64,000 nucleotides of DNA from Peribacillus alkalitolerans (GTDB lineage Bacteria; Bacillota; Bacilli; Bacillales; DSM-1321): the NCBI RefSeq assembly GCF_010882125.1, contig NZ_JAAGVZ010000003.1:124001-188000 (forward strand). The letters are read 5' to 3'. Of the stretch, positions 42,955-51,392 are shown in pieces; position 1 is the first letter of the stretch, and every line of letters begins with the position of its first letter. The notes beneath the pieces are model-generated. The model searched no databases, was not told the origin of the DNA, and saw only the letters and a list, made by a program, of their open reading frames with translations. Position numbers and translations under genes: made by a program.

Positions 42955-44268
42955 TTACTTCAGAGAAACTAGTGGTTTATCAGGCTTGATAAAGAACCAT
43001 AACGCACCTGCTAATAGGACAGGAAAAATGTTAATTAATAGAGTAGTATTCCATCCTAATTCCTGTGCAAACCATCCACAGATAATTGGAGACGTAATTC
43101 CTCCAATGGCACCCCACGTATTCATCCAACCACTGACCGACCCTGAGAATTCTTGACCTAAGTCATTAGCGATGGACCAGGAAGCAACGATAGGAAGTCC
43201 AAGTGCACCAAGAGCTACTGTAAGCCAGACAACGTTTGATGTAGGACTAACAGAGTAAGCAGCAAGGTACAAACCTGCCATGAAAAAGGCAAAGCCCAAT
43301 ATAGCTAATCCTCCACGTGCGATCATCCGCGAGTTTGTTTTTTGTAGGATTCTATCTGAAACAGCTCCGCCTACTAGAACAGAGAGACAGATAGCCAACC
43401 AAGGAAAACTCGCCGCAAATCCCATTTCTTTTAGGGAAAAATTCCGTGCTTCCATTAAATAAGTTGGCAACCACGTTAAAAAGAATGTGTTCATGTATAT
43501 TACAACTAGATATTGAATCCCTACCGCCCAGAATCGGAAGGTTTTTAAATATTGCTTCCAAGGGGCCGTCTTTTTTTGAGTACCGGAAACACTGCGATTT
43601 TCAAGGATAAGCATTTTTTCTTTTTCGGAAATCCATGGGTGTTGTTCTGGCTTATCTCGTCCAACGAAATGCCAAACTAAAGCAATTACAATTCCCAGAA
43701 GACCGAAAATATAAAATACCCCGTGCCAACCAAACAACCCTATGATGGCTACTGAGATTCCAGGTGCAATAACCGGGCCGAAGAATGAACCAGCCAACAA
43801 CGCACTAGAAGCACGGCCTTTTTCATTCTTTTGAAACCAGTAGGAGTTGAAAACAGCATTCCCTGGATACATGGGACCTTCTCCAGCACCAAATAAAAAT
43901 CGGACGATACACAATACAACATAGTTGAAAGATGCAGCTGTTAGTGCGGTAAATAACGACCACCAAGCGACTGCAATGGTAATAATATTTCTTGCCCCAA
44001 ATTTCTCAGCCAACATACCTCCAGGAATTTGGGCAAAACAATATCCTAAATAAAAGAGTGAAGATAATAAACCAAATTGGACTTTATTTAAACCTAAATC
44101 CTCCATCATTGGAACAGCTACGATTGAGATGTTCGAACGATCCATATAAGCAATAAATCCTATAATGAAAAAAATAAAAGCAAGTCCCCAACGAAGGCCT
44201 ATTTTCTTTTCTTTTGCTTGCAGTACTGACGAATCAAATTGTTTTTCAGCAGCTAATTTTCCCATCAT
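42955..44268 (-). CDS. MFS transporter, anion:cation symporter (ACS) family
   Basis: 437-residue, 12-helix permease of the ACS family, which takes up sugar acids and other organic anions (glucarate, hexuronate, phthalate transporters). Features are WGLAFIFFIIGFIAYMDRSNIS in helix 1, the GGMLAEKFGARN motif A and GEGPMYPGNAVFNSYWF in helix 4-5. Genes for an RraA-like protein and an aminotransferase flank it. The expected substrate is a carboxylate or an acylated amino acid. GGGAGAG precedes ATG 44268/44265. Confidence 0.9.
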   Translation of the reverse strand: MMGKLAAEKQFDSSVLQAKEKKIGLRWGLAFIFFIIGFIAYMDRSNISIVAVPMMEDLGLNKVQFGLLSSLFYLGYCFAQIPGGMLAEKFGARNIITIAVAWWSLFTALTAASFNYVVLCIVRFLFGAGEGPMYPGNAVFNSYWFQKNEKGRASSALLAGSFFGPVIAPGISVAIIGLFGWHGVFYIFGLLGIVIALVWHFVGRDKPEQHPWISEKEKMLILENRSVSGTQKKTAPWKQYLKTFRFWAVGIQYLVVIYMNTFFLTWLPTYLMEARNFSLKEMGFAASFPWLAICLSVLVGGAVSDRILQKTNSRMIARGGLAILGFAFFMAGLYLAAYSVSPTSNVVWLTVALGALGLPIVASWSIANDLGQEFSGSVSGWMNTWGAIGGITSPIICGWFAQELGWNTTLLINIFPVLLAGALWFFIKPDKPLVSLK

Positions 44269-44342
44269 ACACTCTCCCTTTTAGGATAAATCGTAAAAAA
44301 CTCTATAAGAAAATTGCAAATTCTAAATAGTATTTTAATAAT

Positions 44343-45023
44343 TTAATAGTTTTTACTCTTTTCCATCATCTTATCCCATAATGGGTCGAAACGACGTAGA
44401 TAATTCTCAGCACCAAGCTGTTCTAAATCATGTCGGCGTTTTTCATCAGCTTCCTGTTCCTTTTTACCGATTTCCAGATAGGCTAATGCCTCATCTTTTG
44501 GGACAACCAACAAGCCATCATTACTTCCGACAATAATATCACCAGGATTTATGATGCAACCGGAAATGGAGACAGGAACGTTCACATCGCCATCAAGACT
44601 ATATACTTTGGTTGTTAACGGGGAAACCGCATAAGAAAATACATTAAATTGAAGATCAGTAATGATTTTAGTATCTGTAACCGGTCCATTTATGATGGCT
44701 GCGATAGCTCCCTTTTCCATAGCAACTTTTGTAGTAATTTCCCCCCAACAAGCAAAGCGCTCTTCTTCATTCATATCAATTACTACAACGTCACCTGGTT
44801 GAACAAGATCTAGTACCTTATTGACCAATAACCCATCATTTGGTGGAATTCTTAACGTAACAGCTGGGCCAGCAAAAGTATGTTCAATCGGAATTAAAGG
44901 CTTAATTTTTCTGGCACTAATCAACTGGAAATTGATACTGTGCCCAAAATCACTTGGTGAAATCGCTTCCAATTGCTTGACTACTTGAGGATTTGGTCTT
45001 TGGACTTCAGAAATAATCTTCAT
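44343..45023 (-). CDS. RraA-like family protein (HMG/CHA aldolase fold)
   Basis: 226-residue protein of the RraA/4-hydroxy-4-methyl-2-oxoglutarate aldolase fold, which splits oxoacids with a divalent metal. The region AGPAVTLRIPPNDGLLV and CWGEITTKVAMEKGAIAAII fit the family. In aldolases the loop ends in R-D; here it reads NGPVTDT, so the catalytic Arg is Thr while the metal Asp remains. Its activity may therefore differ. It is the first gene of the cluster, with two GntR-type dyads upstream (45114-45172). Confidence 0.85.
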   Translation of the reverse strand: MKIISEVQRPNPQVVKQLEAISPSDFGHSINFQLISARKIKPLIPIEHTFAGPAVTLRIPPNDGLLVNKVLDLVQPGDVVVIDMNEEERFACWGEITTKVAMEKGAIAAIINGPVTDTKIITDLQFNVFSYAVSPLTTKVYSLDGDVNVPVSISGCIINPGDIIVGSNDGLLVVPKDEALAYLEIGKKEQEADEKRRHDLEQLGAENYLRRFDPLWDKMMEKSKNY

Positions 45024-45113
45024 CTACTCTTTCCCCTTTCAAATATCAGCTTAGAATTATTCAATCTGGGTGCATTTCAAGAAAGTTAACCTTCTCTGAA
45101 CCTCTTTCTTACA

Positions 45114-45172
45114 TTGTATACAAATACAAATACATTATAATTCTCTAAACGCTAAATTGTAAATACAATTTA
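45114..45172. promoter_or_regulatory. Candidate FCD-GntR operators before the RraA-like gene
   Basis: TTGTATACAA (45114-45123) is identical to the site before the M20 gene. 30 bases further, TAAATTGTA-AA-TACAATTTA (45153-45172) is another perfect dyad. Both have the TTGTA/TACAA half-sites seen at 41567-41596. Confidence 0.6.
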
Positions 45173-45299
45173 GATAATTTAGAGAAAAAAGAAAATCCGA
45201 CATTTTTCGTCAATAGAATGTAAAATATCGATCTTATGTATAGGTAGGACCTTCTGCCCTTCGATTCACTCATTAATAATAAACAGGACAAAATGTAAA

Positions 45300-45346
45300 C
45301 AAAAAAAATGCTCATTAGTAAGCCGGTTAAGCTTCTAAATGAGCAT
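45300..45346 (-). terminator. Terminator of pssA
   Basis: AATGCTCATT (45306-45315) pairs with AATGAGCATT (45337-45346), enclosing an inner AAGC/GCTT stem. The preceding A-run gives TTTTTTT on the minus strand. Confidence 0.85.
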
Positions 45347-45350
45347 TGGT

Positions 45351-46046
45351 TTATTCGATATTCTTTTTATTTTTCCCTTTTACAAATCGATAGGTTAAAT
45401 ATGCGATGTAGAGTGGTGTGGCTATGTAGATTAGGTATGGGAATTGTCCATACGTACCACGGTAAATCAAATATAAAAGACTACCTAAAAACAGGGTTAC
45501 AATTGTTCCATATTTCGGTAGTGGTACCTCTTTGAGACTCGGTATTCTAATTCGGCTTACCATTAAAAAAGATAGGCCAGTAAATACTACAGTGGTAAAG
45601 ATATTAGGAATTCGATCTCCAAACAACGTAAGAAGCGCTAATATACCCCCAGCCGCAGTAATTGGTACTCCAATAAAATAGTTCAAGTTGGATTTATTTG
45701 TACTAATGTTGAATCTTGCCAATCGATAAGCTCCAAACAGCGGGAATAAACCTGCGACAATCAATCCCAATAAACCAAATTGAAAGAAGTATGTATAGTA
45801 AACCAAGAATGATGGGGCGACTCCAAATGTTACGATATCAGCTAATGAATCTAATTCCTTCCCTAATTCACTATCTGCTTTTAACATCCGGGCAACTCTT
45901 CCATCCATGCTATCCAACATCATTCCAATAAGGATCAAGATCGCTGCGTTTTTATATTGACCGTTAGCTGCAAACCCAATAGACAAAAAACCACAGAATA
46001 AATTACCTAATGTAAACATGTTGGGAATACTCTTCGTAAAACGCAC
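45351..46046 (-). CDS. pssA: CDP-diacylglycerol-serine O-phosphatidyltransferase
   Basis: 231-residue membrane enzyme making phosphatidylserine from CDP-diacylglycerol and serine, the first step to phosphatidylethanolamine. The CDP-alcohol phosphotransferase motif D-G-x2-A-R-x8-G-x3-D-x3-D is complete as DGRVARMLKADSELG then KELDSLAD (about 48-70). About six to eight membrane helices follow. B. subtilis has psd next to pssA, but psd is not here, so the pathway is split in this genome. Confidence 0.93.
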   Translation of the reverse strand: MRFTKSIPNMFTLGNLFCGFLSIGFAANGQYKNAAILILIGMMLDSMDGRVARMLKADSELGKELDSLADIVTFGVAPSFLVYYTYFFQFGLLGLIVAGLFPLFGAYRLARFNISTNKSNLNYFIGVPITAAGGILALLTLFGDRIPNIFTTVVFTGLSFLMVSRIRIPSLKEVPLPKYGTIVTLFLGSLLYLIYRGTYGQFPYLIYIATPLYIAYLTYRFVKGKNKKNIE

Positions 46047-46187
46047 TCGCTGTCACCGCTCTCTATCTATATCTTTTACAAATTCCTTCTATAGGATTTA
46101 TTTACTTTCATTATAACATTTAAACCATTTATTTGTAGTGCATACTAAATAATACAAATAAGCATCTTGTTATAGGAGTGAAAAAAA

Positions 46188-46808
46188 TTGAAGCAAAGTA
46201 GAGTTTGGATTCATCTATCATTACTATTAATGGTAATAGCCGTCTTAATATGGTCCCTCATAAAGCCAGACAATTATATGATTTGGTCAGCTGAAGCCAT
46301 CCCTGCACTTGTTATATTAGCTATTGCCATCTTCAAATATAAAAGCTTTCGCCTTACCACAATGTCTTATCTTATTATTGCTATTCTTTCGATTACTATG
46401 TTCATTGGAGCCCATTATACCTATTCAAAAGTTCCATTATTCAATTGGATCAAAGATTATTTTGATTTAGAAAGAAACCACTATGATCGGTTAGGACATT
46501 TCCTGAAAGGTTTATCGGTTATCATCATTCGTGAAATCATTCTCAGAACAACTCCTATGTCAAAAGGCAAATGGTTAATCACCTTTATTTTAAGTATTTC
46601 TTTAGCCATAAGTGCTATATACGAACTCATCGAATGGTTAGCTGCAGTCCTTGCAAAAGGCAGAAAAGTATCTGCTGATTTTTTAGGAACCCAAGGTGAT
46701 AAATGGGATGCTCAGTGGGATATGGCATTGACATTTATTGGCTCAATAATTGCACTTTTACTTCTCTCAAAACTCCATGATAAATTATTAAAAAAAGAAA
46801 GGATTTAA
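46188..46808 (+). CDS. DUF2238/YjdF-like membrane protein
   Basis: 206-residue integral membrane protein with about six helices. The DUF2238 signature is visible as NHYDRLGHFLKGL and ELIEWLAAVLAKG followed by FLGTQGDKWDAQWDM. The function is unknown. The start is TTG 46188 preceded by AGGAGTG. It is a single-gene unit ended by the hairpin at 46822-46872. Confidence 0.88.
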   Translation: MKQSRVWIHLSLLLMVIAVLIWSLIKPDNYMIWSAEAIPALVILAIAIFKYKSFRLTTMSYLIIAILSITMFIGAHYTYSKVPLFNWIKDYFDLERNHYDRLGHFLKGLSVIIIREIILRTTPMSKGKWLITFILSISLAISAIYELIEWLAAVLAKGRKVSADFLGTQGDKWDAQWDMALTFIGSIIALLLLSKLHDKLLKKERI

Positions 46809-46821
46809 AGCTAAATCCAAC

Positions 46822-46872
46822 AAAAAAAGTGACTTAACGCAAGAACAAGCTCTTGCATTAAGCCACTTTTTT
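46822..46872. terminator. Bidirectional terminator
   Basis: AAAAAGTG-CTTAA-GCAAGA arm faces TCTTGC-TTAAG-CACTTTTTT with two single mismatches, between the convergent DUF2238 gene and yfkN. Confidence 0.85.
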
Positions 46873-46878
46873 ATGAAA

Positions 46879-49800
46879 TTATGGGGAAACTACTGGAGTC
46901 AAAGCTTTAATACGACCTTCCACTTTGTACTCAAAAGGATTGCCTAAAGTTTTGATATAGTTCACTGTTGCTTGTAAATCTTCAGGACCTACTTCCATAT
47001 CCGTTGAAAGTGCTCCAATTCCATACTTCAGGTTCCCATACATGTAGTTATTCACTACCACTGTATATTCTTTCGTTTTATCAATCTTGCTACCATCTGG
47101 AAGGATAATATCTACTACTTTACCTGTAGAAGTATCCCATGTGTATTTAAAGCCTGACACATGGAAGTCTAGACTATATCCACCACTTGTATTTGGCGTG
47201 ATTTGATTATTCAATACTGTCTCTAAATCAGCACCACTTAACTTCACTTTATTTAATACATTTCCAAAAGGCTGGATGGAGAATAAATCACCAAAAGTAA
47301 CTTCACCAGCATCGAGCTGAGCACGAACTCCCCCACCATTCATTAAAGCGAAATCTGAATTCATCGCAGCCTTCATGCCATCCGCCAACAAGTTACCAAG
47401 CGCAAAGTCCCCTGTTTCTGTAGCTGAAGGGTAGCCTTTTGGCAAGGTAGTCAAAGAATTACCGACGATCTCAGCTTTAATTGGTGCGATCAAATCTTCA
47501 TACTTCTTCATGATAGTTGATACAGTTGAATCGGGAGTGTAATCCTTCTGATACACGGTCACCACTTCTGCATCTTTCTTCACGATATCCCCTGTTACCG
47601 GATCAAGCTCCAGATCAACATCCGAGAATGCTGAGCCGTAAGAATAAGCTTGTACAATCAATTTGTTATCGACTACTTGATCAACATATACATGGTTGTG
47701 AGCAGCGAAAATTACATCGACTTCATCATCCACTTTTTCTGCGATGTCCGCAGCATCAAATAAATCTGCTCTCCCATTTTGTACGGATGGATTATGAGCA
47801 AGTACCACAATTGCTTCAATTCCTTGTTTCTTTAATTCTTCCGTATATTTATTGATCGCAGTAGTTTCATCTGTAATTTGAAGAGTTTCATTTCCTTTTC
47901 TAACGATAATATTAGGAGTTTCTTGTGTTACAACCCCGATGAAACCGATTTTTTTGCCACCTACTTCTTTAATAGCATATGGCTTAGTAATTAAGTTACC
48001 TGTTGATGAATCAATAGCATTCGCTGCGACAACTGGGAAGTTCATTCCATCATAACCCTTTGTCCCCTTTGCATGTTCGCCACCATTGATCATTCGCTGT
48101 AGCTCTGCAATACCTTCATCAAACTCATGGTTACCTAGTGTTCCTACATCAAAGCCCATTGCTTCCATCACTTCGATAGTAGGCTCATCTTGGAATAGTG
48201 CAGAAATAAGAGGACTTCCCCCTATCATGTCTCCTGCATGAACGAGTAAAGTGTTTGGATTTTCTGATTCACGTTTTTTCATGGCGGCAGCTGTATATTC
48301 CATGCTTCCAGCCCACACGTCTACTCCATTCAATTTCAGCTTCGTATCTGTGTCTAATTGACCGTGTAAATCATTTAAGCCAAGTAATTGTACTTTAATG
48401 TTTTCTTTTGGAGTGACTCCAAGATTTAATTTAAAAATACCAAAGCCTTTGTCATCTGTTTTGTTCGTATAGGAGATGCTGCTACCTTCTTTAATATAAG
48501 CCTCCGCATTTGGCGATGTTGTAAAGGTTACATTCACATTTCCCTCGATTGGAGCGATTGACCAGTTATTGTCAGCTGTTGGAGTGATCTCCTTCATTTC
48601 AGAGATATAATCCATCAAAATTTGACGGTTCTCATCTGCAGAATCTACAACGAGCTCACTTCCTTTAACTCCAGGGAAGTTACCTCCACCGCCTGCACGA
48701 TAGTTATTTGTTACGACGATAAAGTCTTGGCTCGGATTAACTGGGTGACCGTTATACGTTAAGTTAATGACACGACTTGAAGAAGGATTAATAACATTTC
48801 CTGTACCATCATATTTAGCAGGTTTTGTCACATCAATTTGATATTGAACACCATCAATCACATCAAAGTTATACACTGGGAATGCTGGGTTCAATAATGC
48901 TTGCTCTTCTGTTTTAGTTCTGTCGATTGTATTGAACTTGCCTGCAGACATTTCAATCCATTCTTTTACCACAGAGCCCTTTACTTTAACGGCTTTTAAC
49001 GTATTGTCATACAGGTATAAATCCCCCGCACTACGAATCGTTAAATCTCCCTTTTTAATTTCTGTATATTCAGCTACACCATTTCGTCCAGCCTTGAACG
49101 GTGCCCCGACAGAAAGGATTGGAAGATTCTTATATTCAGGTTTGTTTGCGGCCACATATTTTTCAACAAACCATTTTTGTGCATTCGTTACTACTTGAAT
49201 CGATGGGTCATCTTGTATTAATGAAAAATAGCTGTGGATATCATCCGTTGTTTTACCAATTGGTGTATTCACATATTTTACAGTTGCATCGTGTACACCT
49301 TTTACCGCTTTAACGATAGCTTGATCAGGAGATACTGTGCTTTCTGTTACCGTCTTACCTGTGACAGGAACTTTTACATCTTTGTAAATTTCACGAGTGG
49401 AAGATAGAGAGTTTACTATTTTCCATTTGCCTTTTTCTTTCTTTAAATCCAAGTCGATGATTCCAAGTGAACCTCCACCGTAGCCAGCTTGAACAGCAGG
49501 CACGCCATTAATAGTACCTTTTGCATTATCGACTCCAGGTAAAGGCTTTTTATCAGGTCCAAGGAATAAACCATCTAACGTCGCTTCTGTTTTAGCCGGG
49601 AACACTTTATGTGTATGTGAGAATGTGATCGCATCAATTCCAGGCACTTCACTTAACGTATAGATGACGTCCTCTGTATTTCCTTTATTACCACTGAAAC
49701 CTGAGTGAGTTAACGCCACAATGACGTCCGCTCCATCCTTCCTCATTTGAGGGACGAATTTTTTTGCCGTTTCGACTATGCCTTTAGTGATGACTTTGCC

Positions 49801-50502
49801 ATCCAAATGAGACTTGTCCCACTCGTTAATTTGTGGAGGTACAAAACCGATAAATCCAATCTTGATTTCGTGTTTCTTTCCAGACTCATCGACTACTTTT
49901 TTCTTAATAATCTTATAAGGGGTAAATTTATTTTTATCATTCTTTGGATTGTTATCATGATCATCCACATAGACATTGGCATTGATATATGGGAATTCTG
50001 CATCATCATATGTCTCTTCGAGGAAATCTAAGCCGTAGTTAAACTCATGGTTTCCTAATGTAGCAATATCATAATCCATGATATTCATAGCTTTGATGAC
50101 GGGATGAATTTCTCTATCTTTTAAAGGCTCGATTTTAGCTTTATATGTTCCAAGTGGAGTACCTTGAATCAAATCCCCATTATCCACTAGGATGTTATTC
50201 TTCGCTTCTTTACGTGCTTCTTTTACAAGAGCAGAAGTTTTTGCAAGTCCAACCTTTTCATAGGAAGCATCTTTATAATAATCGTAGTTTAATAGATTCG
50301 TATGAATATCCGTAGTTTCCATAAGACGTAGCTTTAGTAGTGAAGATTTTGCAGCTTTTACATGTGCTTCATATTTATGGTGCTGTTGGTTCTTCTGTTC
50401 GGCTGCACTTACTTGTGGAGAAAAGAGAGGTACTGATAGAAGTGACAAGGCTAGCGATGTTGCTAGTAATTTCTTTGCACTGCGATTCATTCTTTTATTC
50501 AT
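46879..50502 (-). CDS. yfkN: Exported bifunctional 2',3'-cyclic-nucleotide phosphodiesterase/5'-nucleotidase YfkN
   Basis: 1207-residue exported enzyme that releases phosphate from nucleotides. A signal peptide (about 1-34, ending VSAAEQ) is followed by two tandem units. Unit 1 (about 55-650): LMETTDIHTNLL, DNGDLIQGTPLG, GNHEFNYGLDF and the nucleotidase motif NYRAGGGGNF. Unit 2 (about 705-1195): LLGLNDLHGQLD, HAGDMIGGSPL, GNHEFDEG, AHNHVYVD and VNNYMYGN. B. subtilis YfkN has the same two-unit plan. No LPXTG sorting signal is present at the C-terminus (IKALTPVVSP), so it is probably released or bound otherwise. Its -85 to -122 region carries PhoP-box-like repeats. Confidence 0.93.
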   Translation of the reverse strand: MNKRMNRSAKKLLATSLALSLLSVPLFSPQVSAAEQKNQQHHKYEAHVKAAKSSLLKLRLMETTDIHTNLLNYDYYKDASYEKVGLAKTSALVKEARKEAKNNILVDNGDLIQGTPLGTYKAKIEPLKDREIHPVIKAMNIMDYDIATLGNHEFNYGLDFLEETYDDAEFPYINANVYVDDHDNNPKNDKNKFTPYKIIKKKVVDESGKKHEIKIGFIGFVPPQINEWDKSHLDGKVITKGIVETAKKFVPQMRKDGADVIVALTHSGFSGNKGNTEDVIYTLSEVPGIDAITFSHTHKVFPAKTEATLDGLFLGPDKKPLPGVDNAKGTINGVPAVQAGYGGGSLGIIDLDLKKEKGKWKIVNSLSSTREIYKDVKVPVTGKTVTESTVSPDQAIVKAVKGVHDATVKYVNTPIGKTTDDIHSYFSLIQDDPSIQVVTNAQKWFVEKYVAANKPEYKNLPILSVGAPFKAGRNGVAEYTEIKKGDLTIRSAGDLYLYDNTLKAVKVKGSVVKEWIEMSAGKFNTIDRTKTEEQALLNPAFPVYNFDVIDGVQYQIDVTKPAKYDGTGNVINPSSSRVINLTYNGHPVNPSQDFIVVTNNYRAGGGGNFPGVKGSELVVDSADENRQILMDYISEMKEITPTADNNWSIAPIEGNVNVTFTTSPNAEAYIKEGSSISYTNKTDDKGFGIFKLNLGVTPKENIKVQLLGLNDLHGQLDTDTKLKLNGVDVWAGSMEYTAAAMKKRESENPNTLLVHAGDMIGGSPLISALFQDEPTIEVMEAMGFDVGTLGNHEFDEGIAELQRMINGGEHAKGTKGYDGMNFPVVAANAIDSSTGNLITKPYAIKEVGGKKIGFIGVVTQETPNIIVRKGNETLQITDETTAINKYTEELKKQGIEAIVVLAHNPSVQNGRADLFDAADIAEKVDDEVDVIFAAHNHVYVDQVVDNKLIVQAYSYGSAFSDVDLELDPVTGDIVKKDAEVVTVYQKDYTPDSTVSTIMKKYEDLIAPIKAEIVGNSLTTLPKGYPSATETGDFALGNLLADGMKAAMNSDFALMNGGGVRAQLDAGEVTFGDLFSIQPFGNVLNKVKLSGADLETVLNNQITPNTSGGYSLDFHVSGFKYTWDTSTGKVVDIILPDGSKIDKTKEYTVVVNNYMYGNLKYGIGALSTDMEVGPEDLQATVNYIKTLGNPFEYKVEGRIKALTPVVSP

Positions 50503-50586
50503 CCTCGATTCACCTTTCCTAGTGAAAAATAGTTTACTTGCTATAAAACTGACAAATGAAATATAACAAATGAATATAATAGAAAA

Positions 50587-50624
50587 TGTTAATAGAAGGT
50601 TAAGGTATCATGGTCATTTGTTAA
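50587..50624 (-). promoter_or_regulatory. Probable PhoP box of yfkN
   Basis: On the minus strand TTAACA (50624-50619), TTAACC (50603-50598) and TTAACA (50592-50587) are direct repeats; the last two are exactly 11 bases apart and the first is 21 upstream. TTAACA repeats with 11-base spacing are the binding unit of phosphorylated PhoP. An AT-rich -10 candidate follows. Confidence 0.65.
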
Positions 50625-50809
50625 AACTAATAAAATAGTCCTCCTATTAATACCTCCTTGTTTATCATAAGAAAAATTCCCTTTTCTTGGTAAGAGAAAA
50701 AAGTCCTCAATCTCTCCACAACAGAAAGTAAATTACCGGGAAATAAGTACTGAATTTTCTAAAATCTCTACACAATTCAACAAATTTCGAATCTAAAATT
50801 TAATAAATA

Positions 50810-50995
50810 GGCTGTATTAAAGTCCATCGTTGATTTTAAGCTATATGTTGATTGAAGTGGAAGACGCTTGACTCCTGGGGGATTAGCGTTACAGGCGAGA
50901 CCCCGCAGGAGCGCTAGCGACGAGGAGGCTCGGCGAACGCCCCCCCGGAAAGCAAGCGTCTGGAACGGAAATCAACAGGGAAGTTTAACAGAGCC
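50810..50995 (+). mobile_element. Miniature inverted-repeat element, copy 2
   Basis: 186-bp element starting GGCTGTATTAAAG and ending CTTTAACAGAGCC-like inverse, with the shared GC-rich core. Flanks are AATAAATA (50802-50809) and AAAAAATA (50996-51003), seven of eight identical, as expected for an aged 8-bp target duplication. It lies between yfkN and a small hypothetical gene; an open frame through it from 50868 is not a gene start. Confidence 0.8.
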
Positions 50996-51164
50996 AAAAA
51001 ATAAAAAACCTGCAAATCATTTCAGATTAGAAATAATTGCAGGTGAAAATGAAAGGTCAAAATGGATTAACAAAAGAAAGGTTAAAAAAAGTGCCTTTAA
51101 TAGAATTATATCATTCACATTGGGGAATTTTAGTAATAATCTTTTAAGAAGGAGTCGTTTAACT

Positions 51165-51383
51165 TTGAACCTATCTAACAATATGGAATTTGAAATGAAA
51201 AGCAGTTTTCTTCCAAACCTAAGCAACTCAGACACGTTAAAGATTTTGGATGTTTCACATGAAAGTGTCATAATCCAAATGAATAATTCGACTTATAGGG
51301 GTGTTTTTCCAATTGATAATTTTGAATACTGGATCAAAAAGGGCCACTTAATTAATGTAAATGAAAAGAAAAAAAGCTCGTAA
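51165..51383 (+). CDS. Small hypothetical protein (72 aa)
   Basis: TTG 51165 has AAGAAGGAG at about 51146-51154. The product has no membrane helix; it reads as a small beta-rich domain with KILDVSHESVIIQMNN and YRGVFPIDNFEYWIKKGHL, the latter suggesting a compact fold with aromatic core. I do not recognise the family. The open frame upstream comes from the miniature element and should be ignored. It converges on the histidine kinase gene with 9 bases between stops. Confidence 0.55.
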   Translation: MNLSNNMEFEMKSSFLPNLSNSDTLKILDVSHESVIIQMNNSTYRGVFPIDNFEYWIKKGHLINVNEKKKSS

Positions 51384-51392
51384 AAATCGAGC

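Noticed and set aside
46879-50502. Cell-wall sorting signal at the YfkN C-terminus
   Set aside because: The protein ends IKALTPVVSP without LPXTG, hydrophobic helix or basic tail.
50868-51164. N-terminal extension of the small gene at 51165
   Set aside because: The extension is the miniature element read in frame; the real ribosome binding site is just before TTG 51165.
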